Counted from the first letter of the stretch, positions 35,360 to 43,853 are shown. The stretch: DNA of 64,000 bases from Brachyspira pilosicoli P43/6/78 (GCF_000325665.1 NC_019908.1:1860001-1924000), one strand, 5' to 3'. Notes: generated from the letters alone by a model not told the origin. Program-made: numbers and translations.

Positions 35360-35602
35360 TATAGGGTGGGCAAGTGTAATTAAATTTTAAAACTTTATTT
35401 ACATACCCCGCCCTTTATTTTTTATAGGATATTTTGAAATTTTAGTTTAAATTATTTTTATTGTTTTTTTAGAAATATTAACTCCCGCCCAAGCTTTTAT
35501 TTGTTTTGCATACACTTTCCGCACGGTTAGAAATATTTTATTTATAATAAAAATTATAATTTTCATTTTATTAATATTTTTTATTTTGTTTAACGTGCTG
35601 TG
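35360..35602. repeat. C-type intergenic repeat before portal gene
   Basis: The gap 35247-35671 holds no credible gene. It repeats the motif series of 19972-20260: AGGGTGGGCAAG, AATTTTAAAAC, ACCCCGCCCTTT, CTCCCGCCCAAGCTTTTATT, CCGCACGGTTA and GTTTAACGTGCTGT. Its right end supplies the -35-like TTAACG of the portal-gene promoter. A further GGGTGGGCAG block lies just upstream near 35286. Confidence 0.6.
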
Positions 35603-35630
35603 AATATTTACTTATAATCACTTATATTTT
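35590..35630 (+). promoter_or_regulatory. GTA module 2 promoter with shared 20-base element
   Basis: TTAACG (35590-35595), a 17-base spacer and TATAAT (35613-35618). CTTATAATCACTTATATTTT (35611-35630) is identical to 26587-26606 and ends 41 bases before the portal ATG. Confidence 0.75.
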
Positions 35631-35671
35631 TTATATATATTATAAAGTATTAAAAAACGGAGAATAAAAAA

Positions 35672-36883
35672 ATGCTTGAGAATAATGAAACTCAAAACAA
35701 TCAAACCGTAATAGAGAAAATAATAGAGAGCTATGATACAAAATTAAAAGATAAGACTTTAGAGATAGAAAAACTAAATGAAGAGCTTAATAAAATATCT
35801 ACAAATAATTACTATAATGGGGTGCCCGATTTGCATTCTAATAGAGGAGATTTTGGCGATGATTTTTCTTTTCCAAATAAATGGGCTTTAACTTGTAAAA
35901 GAATGGAGAACTCTATTTATTTAGAGCCAATACTTCAATTTTATAGGGGGATTTTTAATTCTTTTAATTATGAATTAGAAAAGACAGATGAATATTTTGA
36001 GAGTGCGAAGGTAAGAAATGCTTATAACTTTATAGACAAACAATTTAAAAGAGCAGGCGGGCTTAAGAGTTTAATAGTTAATGCTGCTTATAATTCTTTA
36101 GTTTATGGCTTTTGTTTTTTTACTCCAAAGTTAGAAGTTTTGTCTGCAAAGAATTATGGATTTAAGGGTAAGCTTGACGGTTTAAGAGGTTTTAAATTTT
36201 ATGATGTTTCTTCTATAAGCAGTTTTAATTTTTCAAAAGAAGATATTGATGAGATTGAGTCTATCAGCATAATAAATAAAAATAATTCTACTATTACAAA
36301 TATAAATTTTGATTTGGCAATAGCGGGTTATTCTACTTATGGAGATATTACAGGCGATGTAATAGGTAAGCCTTTTTTGTATAGTGCTTATTCACTTTGG
36401 CAGGTGCTTGAATCTATGGACAATAGTTTTAATAGAAACTTAAAAAATATAGGCGAGCATAGTTTTAATTTTGTGTCAAATTGCGAGCTTAATGATAGTA
36501 AGAGGAAAGAGGTTGAGAGGGAGATAAGAAATTTTGTTAATAATGGCGGGGGAATATTTATTTCAAAATATGGAAAAATAGAAAAGATTGAGAGTATAGA
36601 TGCTAATGAATGGTATAGCTTTAGAGATAGTATGCTTTCAACACTTTTTAAAAACAAAGGGGTAGACATTAAAGCGTTAGGGTTAAACAAAGGAGCAACA
36701 AAAAATTTAGCAGACCTCACTCAAGCAAACGCCTTACTTATGGCAAGCGATATTGTGGAAGGCATTATCAATAATATAAATGACAGTTTTATGAAGAGAT
36801 ACTTTGATTTGAATTTTAAAAGTTTAAGGCTATTAGGAGAATGCGATTATTTCAGGATTAAACATTCAGTAAATAAAGATTGA
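35672..36883 (+). CDS. GTA portal protein (DUF935/Mu gp29-like)
   Basis: The portal forms the dodecameric DNA-entry ring at one capsid vertex. The 403-residue protein has an N-terminal coiled coil and portal-like features: RMENSIYLEPILQFYRGIF, a long central domain, GKPFLYSAYSLWQVLESMD (matching the G-x-x-L-x-x-x-Y region of Mu gp29-like portals), and KNKGVDIKALGLNKGATKNL near the end. Mass of about 46 kDa resembles Hvp45. It is first in the head module and is followed by a terminator. The terminase gene that usually precedes a portal is absent. Confidence 0.72.
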   Translation: MLENNETQNNQTVIEKIIESYDTKLKDKTLEIEKLNEELNKISTNNYYNGVPDLHSNRGDFGDDFSFPNKWALTCKRMENSIYLEPILQFYRGIFNSFNYELEKTDEYFESAKVRNAYNFIDKQFKRAGGLKSLIVNAAYNSLVYGFCFFTPKLEVLSAKNYGFKGKLDGLRGFKFYDVSSISSFNFSKEDIDEIESISIINKNNSTITNINFDLAIAGYSTYGDITGDVIGKPFLYSAYSLWQVLESMDNSFNRNLKNIGEHSFNFVSNCELNDSKRKEVEREIRNFVNNGGGIFISKYGKIEKIESIDANEWYSFRDSMLSTLFKNKGVDIKALGLNKGATKNLADLTQANALLMASDIVEGIINNINDSFMKRYFDLNFKSLRLLGECDYFRIKHSVNKD

Positions 36884-36917
36884 TAATTCATAAACCTCTA
36901 TATTTTATAAATATATT

Positions 36918-36954
36918 AAAGAGATTTAGGTTTTTTGCTTAATCTCTTTTTTAT
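36918..36954 (+). terminator. Terminator after portal gene
   Basis: AAAGAGATT and AATCTCTTT form a stem around a 14-base loop, followed by TTT. It lies between the portal and protease genes, so downstream head genes depend on read-through or another promoter. Confidence 0.7.
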
Positions 36955-37044
36955 TTATTAAAAAAATCTGAATTAAAAATTATAAGAACTATGACAATTT
37001 TCAAAACTACAAAATTATAAAACTATAAAAAAGGAGAATTCCAT

Positions 37045-37929
37045 ATGCAAGAAAACAAAGTAAAAAAATATAAAATTCTTGGAGATAGCTTTAAACAATA
37101 TATAGCTGTTTCCAAAAATACTTTCTCAGAAACTAAAACTAATAAGATTACTGAGAAGAATGTAGAAGAGATTATATCTTCATTTGAAAAGAGTAATGTA
37201 GAAATATTTGTTTATATGGGGCATAAAGAGGAAGAAGAGAGGGTTGCTATTGGTAAGGTATTGAAGTTAGAAAAAGATAATGAAGCTATTGGAATATACG
37301 CCACTATAGAATGGTTTGATGAAAGCATAACAGATAAAAAATCGTTTTATCCTTCTATAGAGATGGTTGGAAAAAAAGTTAAAGAAGATGATGAGTTTAT
37401 TTATTGGGAGAATTGTGAGATTAAGGCTATTGCTGCTGTTGAATATCCTGCTAGTAAGAGTGTTGATTTATTATGTGCAAGCGGGGTTATTGAAGTTAAT
37501 GAAGATTATATAAATAACATAAAAAATATTTTAAATAAACTTAATGATGAAGCTACAAAAGAAAAAGCAAAAGAAGAATTTTTGAATATATTTAGAAATG
37601 ATGAAGTATTTCAAAACATGATAATAGATTTACTTTTAGAGAAGTTTAAGATTACTGAAAAGAGTTTATCAAAATCAAATTTATCTGCTATTACTTATGG
37701 TGATTGGTGTAATGAATATGCAGAAAGTCAGAATGCAGTAAGATGCTCTTCAAAATCTGAGAGTGATACTTATGTGAAGGCCAAAAAACTTTTCAAGGCT
37801 GGTTTAAGTAAAGAAGAAATAATGTCTATAGTGAGAGATGATTTAGTTCCTATTGGAGGTTATGAGAGAGTTAGTTTATCAGCTATGGGCAAGAATAAGT
37901 ATGAAGAGATTTCAAGGATGTTTAAATAA
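37045..37929 (+). CDS. Prohead protease/scaffold (Mu gpI-like)
   Basis: The 294-residue protein matches Mu I-like head maturation proteases. VEIFVYMGHKEEEERVAIGK, AIGIYATIEWFDESITDKKS and FYPSIEMVGKKVKEDDEFI line up with the conserved core. A charged helical C-terminal half would act as an internal scaffold. It processes capsid precursors before DNA packaging. Position between portal and capsid genes is the expected one. AAGGAG lies nine bases before the ATG. Confidence 0.8.
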   Translation: MQENKVKKYKILGDSFKQYIAVSKNTFSETKTNKITEKNVEEIISSFEKSNVEIFVYMGHKEEEERVAIGKVLKLEKDNEAIGIYATIEWFDESITDKKSFYPSIEMVGKKVKEDDEFIYWENCEIKAIAAVEYPASKSVDLLCASGVIEVNEDYINNIKNILNKLNDEATKEKAKEEFLNIFRNDEVFQNMIIDLLLEKFKITEKSLSKSNLSAITYGDWCNEYAESQNAVRCSSKSESDTYVKAKKLFKAGLSKEEIMSIVRDDLVPIGGYERVSLSAMGKNKYEEISRMFK

Positions 37930-37989
37930 TTAAATAGACTTATCTCAAAACTAGTTGACAGAATTAGTTGTATAATTTTCGCTATAAAA

Positions 37990-38104
37990 TTGCAGTCTTT
38001 TTGGTTCTTTGGGTCACGCCGCAAGGGCACTTCCTTCGGTCGCCAAAAGAACTGGGGTCTTACCCTACGGGTACGCTTCGCAGGGAGGCAAAGCCCCAGT
38101 TATA
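37990..38104. repeat. B-type hairpin repeat inside GTA head module
   Basis: GCAGTCTTTTTGGTTCTTTG, GGGCACTTCCTTCGGTCGCC, AAAAGAACTGGGGTC, ACCCTACGGGTACGCTTCGC and GGCAAAGCCCC. This is the closest relative of the copy at 29141, with the same polarity. Confidence 0.75.
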
Positions 38105-38189
38105 AATAAAAAACAGTGTAAATATTTATTAATTTGATTTTGATATAAGTCTAATAATTACTAAAAAATAAATAATATTAGGAGTTGCT

Positions 38190-38552
38190 ATGATAATAAA
38201 ATCTGGCATAGGTAATGATGAAGATAAATTACCAAAGAAAGGCTTTCCTGTATCCATTAAAAATAAAGATGGAAAAGGAGTTTATGCCTTATATGAAGAA
38301 GGGTTTACCTTTGTTGGGGTTGCCTTAGAAGATGCATATAGTTATGTGGATTTCGGACTTAAGTCTAATTGCATATCTGTGTGCTACACTGGAAATGTTA
38401 ATTGCGTTGCGGCAGAGAGTTTAGCTGCAGGAGATGTAGTTGTGCCTTCAGTTGATGGATTTAAAAAGTCATTAGATGGTAATGGAGTTGGCATAGTTAT
38501 TCGCGGAGGCAATGCTAATTCTCATATAGAAGTACTTTTAAAAACTATTTAA
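38190..38552 (+). CDS. Capsid decoration protein
   Basis: The 120-residue beta-rich protein resembles capsid decoration proteins of the DUF2190 type: KNKDGKGVYALYEEGFTFVG, ESLAAGDVVVPSVDGFKK and GVGIVIRGGNANSHIEVLL. These bind the outside of the capsid and stabilise it. It directly precedes the capsid gene by 22 bases. Mass of about 13 kDa would suit Hvp13 of VSH-1. Confidence 0.7.
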   Translation: MIIKSGIGNDEDKLPKKGFPVSIKNKDGKGVYALYEEGFTFVGVALEDAYSYVDFGLKSNCISVCYTGNVNCVAAESLAAGDVVVPSVDGFKKSLDGNGVGIVIRGGNANSHIEVLLKTI

Positions 38553-38574
38553 TAATTTATTATAAGGAGTAATA

Positions 38575-39624
38575 ATGAGCGTACCAAATTTTCAAAGTAT
38601 ACAAAATAAACTTTTTCCTATAATCAATCAAGAGCTTCCAAAATATATGGGGCAGACAAACTTTGTAAGTAAATATATACCAGAGATTTTTGTAGGAGTC
38701 TCTCAAGGTGCTATAGGCGGAGATTTAGACAACACTGCTTTTAATCTCAAAAATATGTACGGCGGAACTTCTTTGGGCGGGCTTAATATATTTAATGATT
38801 ATCCAAGACATGAGTCAAGAGTTTTTAAGATGGAGCCTGAAGAATATTATATTGGCATAGACATAAATAGAATAGAGGAGATTAATGAACTTTATTCTAA
38901 AGATGAGAAAAAAGCTGGAGAAGAGATATTAAATTATATAGCACAAAAGTTAGTATCTAGGCTTGGACTTTTGAGAGAGAGAAATTTAGCTGCAAAAGTT
39001 ACAGATGCTTCTTTGTATGGAAGTTCTAATACAGTAGATTTAACTGCTAAAGCTATAAGCTCTTGGACAGAAACTGATATTGATAATTTCTTTAGTTCTT
39101 TTATAGATTTGGCAAAGTATTTAAATTATGCTGTAGGCGGCAATTTGTTTAATGACCAGATGGAAGTGCAAAACAATGGACAGAAACTTTATATAGTGAT
39201 ACCTATAGATGTTTATGTAAAGCTTCAGGGATTATTTAGATTATTTTCTAATTATGTATCTATGATAGGCAATTCTAATGACGGCAAATATAAAGCATTT
39301 AAGCCGGATATATTTAATGCTGTAACAAGCGGTATAACAGTTGTAGGTACTGCTTTTAGGGTTGCTGATGATCATGAAGTTGAGCAAAAATATCAATTAG
39401 AAAACCTTACTGATATATGGACAGGTTCTTCTATTTATATGTTTACAACTTCATCTAATATTTTGGATATGGCTTCTATAAAAGAGGTTGTATATTTGAA
39501 TCATGATATAAGAGAAGTTGATATATTGGGCAACAATTTGTGGAGAAGCAGAACAAAGAGATGCACAGTAGCTTCTAACCCTTATGGCTTCTGTAAGATA
39601 GATTTGAAATTGGCAGATGCTTAA
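38575..39624 (+). CDS. Major capsid protein (HK97 fold, Hvp38-like)
   Basis: The 349-residue protein (about 39 kDa) has the position, size and secondary-structure pattern of an HK97-fold capsid subunit: a long N-terminal helix (QNKLFPIINQELPKYMGQ), IAQKLVSRLGLLRERNLAAK as the spine helix, and a closing ITVVGTAFRVADDH beta region. A strong ribosome site (AAGGAG) and a terminator directly after the gene fit high expression. The 38-kDa Hvp38 is the main head protein of VSH-1; that match is by size and context. Confidence 0.78.
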   Translation: MSVPNFQSIQNKLFPIINQELPKYMGQTNFVSKYIPEIFVGVSQGAIGGDLDNTAFNLKNMYGGTSLGGLNIFNDYPRHESRVFKMEPEEYYIGIDINRIEEINELYSKDEKKAGEEILNYIAQKLVSRLGLLRERNLAAKVTDASLYGSSNTVDLTAKAISSWTETDIDNFFSSFIDLAKYLNYAVGGNLFNDQMEVQNNGQKLYIVIPIDVYVKLQGLFRLFSNYVSMIGNSNDGKYKAFKPDIFNAVTSGITVVGTAFRVADDHEVEQKYQLENLTDIWTGSSIYMFTTSSNILDMASIKEVVYLNHDIREVDILGNNLWRSRTKRCTVASNPYGFCKIDLKLADA

Positions 39625-39669
39625 TTTAATGATGTTTTAAAAGTTCTTTATTAAATATTTATTTTTATT

Positions 39670-39707
39670 CAAGAGAGGAAAATTGTTTTTTCTTCTCTTG
39701 TTTTTTT
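39670..39707 (+). terminator. Strong terminator after capsid gene
   Basis: CAAGAGAGGAAAA, a short loop, then TTTTTCTTCTCTTG form a stem with one mismatch, followed by TTTTTTT. Confidence 0.85.
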
Positions 39708-39732
39708 ATATATATGTTTTTTGGGAGAGATG

Positions 39733-40032
39733 ATGAATAATAAAAAGTCTTTACTTCATTTTGTAGACGCTAGTATAGTTCATAAAGATATTAAGGCTAA
39801 TGATTATGTTGTTGCTAAGGTGGGGTATTTTTTTAGAGATGTTCATGAGAGAAGGTGCAAGGTTTTGATAGAGAGTGATTTGAATATTTCTCTTACAGAT
39901 TCTTTTGTAATAATAAGCAAAGAAGAGGCAGAGGAGCTTGTACGCGAGAAGATGAAGCCTAATGATGTGATAAATTATTTGAAAGAGGAAAATAAAAGCT
40001 TAAAGGAAAAGATAAAGTCGCTTGAGGCTTAG
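39733..40032 (+). CDS. Small head/connector protein, unknown
   Basis: The 99-residue product is charged, with a beta-like N-terminal half (NDYVVAKVGYFFRDVHERRC) and a coiled C-terminus (DVINYLKEENKSLKEKIKSL). I do not recognise the family. Position between the capsid and the head-tail connector suggests a head completion or stopper role. The ATG at 39733 is preferred, with GGGAG five bases upstream; an ATG three bases earlier and a TTG at 39721 are alternatives. Confidence 0.6.
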   Translation: MNNKKSLLHFVDASIVHKDIKANDYVVAKVGYFFRDVHERRCKVLIESDLNISLTDSFVIISKEEAEELVREKMKPNDVINYLKEENKSLKEKIKSLEA

Positions 40033-40110
40033 TGTATAGTTAAATAATTATGTTTTATCAAAAATGGTATTACCTTATATTTAATACATATTTCTAAAAT
40101 ATTAGCTATA

Positions 40111-40330
40111 ATATTTGCGTTTTTTGCAACTTTTTTGAGCGACAAAAAAGTTGATAATAATTTATAAAAAATCAAATTAATAAAATATAATCATTTTAGT
40201 ATGTAGTAAACTTTTTAAGTTCGTTAATTTTTAATTTGTTATTTGCGGGGACTACCCCCCCACTTCTTTTACGACCGAAGGAAGTGCCTGTGGTATTGGT
40301 ATATAAAGAAGCAAAAGAACTGAATTGATA
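40111..40330. repeat. A-type and B-type repeats in 393-base gap
   Basis: The gap 40033-40425 has no plausible gene. CAACTTTTTTGAGCGACAAA continuing to AAAGTTG (40127-40153) is an A-type hairpin. Positions 40241-40326 are a B-type element: TTGCGGGGACTACCCCCCCA, CTTCTTTTACGACCGAAGGA, AGTGCCTGTGGTATTGGTAT and AAGAAGCAAAAGAACTG. Confidence 0.75.
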
Positions 40331-40425
40331 TAAAATTAGAGCATTTGTATAAAATAGAACAACAAAAGATTGATAAAACATATTTGTTTCAATATTTAAA
40401 ATAATAACGAAAGGAAGAAATATAA

Positions 40426-40803
40426 ATGTATATATATGAACCAGATTTAAATTATTTTAAAAGCATATTTACAATGTTTGACTATGATAATATGGATTTA
40501 GATTTTATCGAAAGCCAATTAAAAAATTATACTTTACAATTTAGAAAAACAATTCTTAATATGAACTATACAGAGCCTACTGAAGAAAATAAGCTTCCAT
40601 ATATAGCTATAAAAAATTATATATGCTATGAGGTGGCTAGGCTTTTAACGGTTAATTTTGTATCAAACAGTGATTTAATAAACTTTATAAGAAATGAGAG
40701 CTTGAGACTAAAAGAACTTGCTATAAAAGATTTATCTGCATTTATTTCTGGTGATTTATCTTATGAGAGTGTGAGGCTTGATGGGGACATAAGAAAGCCT
40801 TAA
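40426..40803 (+). CDS. Head-tail connector protein
   Basis: A 125-residue, mostly helical protein (YFKSIFTMFDYDNMDLDFIE, NYICYEVARLLTVNF, FIRNESLRLKELAIKDLSAF). Helical proteins of this size after the capsid gene are typically connector or adaptor subunits that sit on the portal. The family assignment is by position and fold character only. Confidence 0.55.
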   Translation: MYIYEPDLNYFKSIFTMFDYDNMDLDFIESQLKNYTLQFRKTILNMNYTEPTEENKLPYIAIKNYICYEVARLLTVNFVSNSDLINFIRNESLRLKELAIKDLSAFISGDLSYESVRLDGDIRKP

Positions 40804-40849
40804 TTATTTTTTTTATTTTTAAATATTTTTTAAATAGGGTTTTATATAT

Positions 40850-41413
40850 ATGATACATTTTAAAAATAGCATTTTATATGTTTTAGATAATTTTATGAAC
40901 TTTATGGCAGATGATTATATAGATTTTGCTGGAAATAAAGTTAAAGGTGATGGGGAGCTTAATAAACTTTTAGATGACAAATTAAAAATTGACTGTTTTA
41001 GTTTGGGCAATATTAAATCTATGAGTAAATCTTTTTTATGGGCTACTATATCTGAGGGCGAGAGCAAAGGAGGAAACTCATATATAGGAGATAGTGCAGG
41101 TTTTACTGATGATATATGTTTAAAAGCAGAAGTTTATAAAGAGCTTAAGGCTGGAGAATCTTTTTTAGCATACACTATGATACCTATTGCTTTGAATCAG
41201 GCTTCACGCTATTGGGTGTCAAAGCTAAATGATGAGGGTGAGAGAATTGCATTATCTCCTGTTATTAAATGGGATTCTCCTACTTTTGATGTGGAAAACA
41301 GTAAGAAACAGTTTAATGATTTCTCATCTATTAGGGGGGTGAGTTTTTCTCTTTATATAAATTTTAAAATAATGACTGGGAGTTATGAAGATGAAGTTTT
41401 TCAGAAATATTGA
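40850..41413 (+). CDS. Tail completion/terminator-like protein
   Basis: The 187-residue protein lies where the tail terminator is expected, between connector and tail tube. It has beta-rich segments (SFLWATISEGESKGGNSYIG, GESFLAYTMIPIALNQ, SIRGVSFSLYINFKIMTGS). I see no diagnostic motif. Its last 29 bases overlap the next gene in another frame, so the two are translationally coupled. Confidence 0.55.
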   Translation: MIHFKNSILYVLDNFMNFMADDYIDFAGNKVKGDGELNKLLDDKLKIDCFSLGNIKSMSKSFLWATISEGESKGGNSYIGDSAGFTDDICLKAEVYKELKAGESFLAYTMIPIALNQASRYWVSKLNDEGERIALSPVIKWDSPTFDVENSKKQFNDFSSIRGVSFSLYINFKIMTGSYEDEVFQKY

Positions 41414-41660
41414 GAGAGTTAATCAAAAGGTAAAAGATTATTTAAGTTTAAGGGGTAATGTTTATAAGGTAAAGATTGTTTCTACTCCTTCAAATGCCGT
41501 TATAAAGATAGACGGAGAAGATAAATATTTTGATGCATATAAGAAAGGGGAAACTCTTCAATATGAGGTGAGTTTGGAAGGATATAACACAAAGCAAGGC
41601 ACTATAACAGTTGAAGACAGAGATATATTAGAAAACGTTGTGCTTGAGGCAACTGCATAA
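41385..41660 (+). CDS. Small PEGA-domain protein in tail module
   Basis: Of its 91 residues, about 60 form a PEGA-type beta-sandwich: YKVKIVSTPSNAVIKIDGED, YKKGETLQYEVSLEGYNTKQ and GTITVEDRDILENVVLEA. PEGA domains are common in surface-associated proteins, but there is no signal peptide here, and the gene lies between tail completion and tail-tube genes. It may be a tail-tube decoration or immunoglobulin-like ornament. The start overlaps the previous gene. Confidence 0.7.
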   Translation: MKMKFFRNIERVNQKVKDYLSLRGNVYKVKIVSTPSNAVIKIDGEDKYFDAYKKGETLQYEVSLEGYNTKQGTITVEDRDILENVVLEATA

Positions 41661-41694
41661 AATTTTTTAACTAAAATTATAAAAGGTTCATTAT

Positions 41695-43065
41695 ATGAGT
41701 ATATTTGATATAAAAGGAAATTTAATGAAAGATGAAGAGGGATTAAATATTATAAACGGCTCTTCATATAAAGTTAGAATTGCTAAAACAAGTAACAGAG
41801 ATGAGAGGGTAGATTTTACTAGTGATGATGTTAAAGGAAAATATTTAATTTATCCTTCTTCTGTTGGTCTTACTCCTGCTACAGAGAGCTTAACAAAAGA
41901 TTATATAGGCTCTCCTTCATCAGAATCCTATTTGGGAGCTACAACTTATGCGGGAGATATTTCTTTTGGGGCTTTTGTAAACTCTAATGCTTATTATATG
42001 AGTTTGATATGGGCTAATGTGCATACAAAAGAAAATACAGGAAACATTATTTGCATTAATTGTTTTAGTGATTTTTCTGTTAAGATGCATAAAAATGAAA
42101 ACACTATAACTATGCTTGAGATTATTAGAGAAGATGAAAATAGTTTTTATAGCGATTTTATTGATATATATGACTCTATGACTCAGCAAGAATTAATTGA
42201 TGCTATAAACAACATAAAAAATATAAAAGCGTTTTTAATTACAGGCGATAAGAATGACCAAGTAGATTTTAGTAATTTTTTAAAAGAGTTTGAAGAAGAT
42301 AATTATTTAATTAGCTTTAAGAGAGTTGGGTTTATAGAGAGCGGAGTATTTAGTGAAGAAGCTAAAAAACTATATCCAAGATTTGTAAATATAATTTCGC
42401 CAAGATTCGGAGAGACGCAATATTATAACTTAGCATTATTTGACTCATCAAAAAATATTGAAGGCATTCAGTATATAGGCTGTGAAAGTAAGTCAATGAG
42501 TTTTAATTTTGCCAATAAAGCATTAACACAAATAACTTCTTCGCTATGGGCATCTGATGAACACACTTTAGATAAAGACACTATTCTTAAAGAAGAGAGA
42601 GCAGAAGAGAGAGATGTTGTAATGGCTCAAACTTCAAAATATCCAACAAAACTTTTTATTAACGGCACAGAGGCTACTTCTGTTTCTGATATTGCTATTG
42701 CTTTTGAATGGACTAAAGAAGAAAAATTTAATGTATCAGCAAAGAGATACAATTTCCCAAACAACAAATTTACTTTAACTTTTTCTGGAAATGCAGTTTT
42801 TAATACTCAGTCAAAAGAGCTTTTTTATAATCGTGTTTTAAATGGTGATAGACAGTCATTTGTAATATACAGTAAAACAAAATTTAGAGGCAAAGATTAT
42901 CCATTTATATTTGTGAGTGCAGATGTTTCTGGAAGCCCTTCTTTTCCTACTATTGAGGCTAAAGATATTTCAGTTTCATTAAACAATTTTAAAGCTTCAG
43001 AAGATTCTATTGAGATGAAGAATAATTATTTGATAGCCTTCACAGACAGAGAGGAGTTATTTTAG
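41695..43065 (+). CDS. Major tail tube protein (Hvp53-like)
   Basis: The 456-residue protein (about 52 kDa) occupies the tail-tube position before the tail chaperones. Its sequence suggests two related beta domains: one with YIGSPSSESYLGATTYAGDI and SFGAFVNSNAYYMSLIWAN, and one with IGCESKSMSFNFANKAL and VSAKRYNFPNNKFTLTFSGN. Phage tail tubes hexamerise around the tape measure. VSH-1 has a 53-kDa tail protein, and the match is by size and order. A sheath role is less likely because no sheath motifs or contractile baseplate genes are present. Confidence 0.6.
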   Translation: MSIFDIKGNLMKDEEGLNIINGSSYKVRIAKTSNRDERVDFTSDDVKGKYLIYPSSVGLTPATESLTKDYIGSPSSESYLGATTYAGDISFGAFVNSNAYYMSLIWANVHTKENTGNIICINCFSDFSVKMHKNENTITMLEIIREDENSFYSDFIDIYDSMTQQELIDAINNIKNIKAFLITGDKNDQVDFSNFLKEFEEDNYLISFKRVGFIESGVFSEEAKKLYPRFVNIISPRFGETQYYNLALFDSSKNIEGIQYIGCESKSMSFNFANKALTQITSSLWASDEHTLDKDTILKEERAEERDVVMAQTSKYPTKLFINGTEATSVSDIAIAFEWTKEEKFNVSAKRYNFPNNKFTLTFSGNAVFNTQSKELFYNRVLNGDRQSFVIYSKTKFRGKDYPFIFVSADVSGSPSFPTIEAKDISVSLNNFKASEDSIEMKNNYLIAFTDREELF

Positions 43066-43127
43066 TTTTGTAAGTATAATTTTTTCTATCAAATAATTAC
43101 TAAAAGAAACAGTTTTTTATTTTTGTA

Positions 43128-43392
43128 TTTGCAGAGACTAGCCCCCTGCGAAGCGTGCCCCTAGGGTACGACCACCACTTCTTTTACGACCGAAGGAAGT
43201 ACCTTTAGGTATTGGTATAAAAGAAGCAAAAGAACTGCATTTAATTTAAAATATTGTATTACCTTATATTTTATTTATATCTTATATATACAAAGTGTAA
43301 ATATTTGCACTTTTTGCAACTTTGACGAAGTCCGCACTGCGACCGAAGGAAGTGCCTGTGGGTGCGAAGGCGTGAAAAAGTTGAATAAAACA
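43128..43392. repeat. B-type and A-type repeats after tail-tube gene
   Basis: Positions 43128-43246 hold a full B element (GACTAGCCCCCTGCGAAGCG, CACTTCTTTTACGACCGAAG, GTATTGGTATAAAAGAAGCA, AAAGAACTGC). Positions 43301-43392 hold an A element in which TTTTTGCAACTTTGACGAAG and GTGAAAAAGTTGAATAAAAC flank an inserted B-like block (CGACCGAAGGAAGTGCCTGT). The element is therefore a mosaic of both types. Confidence 0.75.
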
Positions 43393-43434
43393 AAAACTTA
43401 TATATCAAAATATAATTGTTTAGTTATATAATAA

Positions 43435-43785
43435 TTAATTCCTACTTCTGAAAAACGAGTTGTATTTGTCTTTTTCTTTCATTATCATGTTTGATAAAAA
43501 AGTGCTGTTTGAATATTCGTAAGGTTGTTTATTGGGTTTATAATCAAAGTTAAAATAATTTTTTGATATTATAGAAGAGTTATAATAAATGCTTGATGTA
43601 ATGTTGGTTTGATAAAGAAATAAATCCTTATATATGTTTTTAAAACAGCTTTGAAAATAGTTATTAAAATATAAATTATTATTAATAAAATTATTTGTAT
43701 AATAGTTATTTAGCGGAAAGAATAAAAAATTATATGAGTATAATGTAATACTATAAAATATAAGTATTAATAAAAATTTTTTCAT
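43435..43785 (-). CDS. Small secreted Asn/Tyr/Phe-rich protein, antisense within GTA cluster
   Basis: The 116-residue product has a signal peptide (MKKFLLILIFYSITLYSYN) and a mature part very rich in asparagine, tyrosine, phenylalanine and serine, with no known motif. It is the only minus-strand gene inside the GTA locus and overlaps no other gene. Low complexity makes the coding call uncertain, but the signal peptide supports it. Confidence 0.5.
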   Translation of the reverse strand: MKKFLLILIFYSITLYSYNFLFFPLNNYYTNNFINNNLYFNNYFQSCFKNIYKDLFLYQTNITSSIYYNSSIISKNYFNFDYKPNKQPYEYSNSTFLSNMIMKEKDKYNSFFRSRN

Positions 43786-43853
43786 AATAAAAAACCTATT
43801 TAAATTATATCTTTATAATCAAATATATCAACTATAAAAAAGGAGTATATTAA

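Noticed and set aside
43301-43392. Possible CRISPR or tandem array among short repeats
   Set aside because: Repeated modules are dispersed and rearranged, without regular spacers or adjacent cas genes. The Cas4-like nuclease at 21.9 kb has no array nearby.
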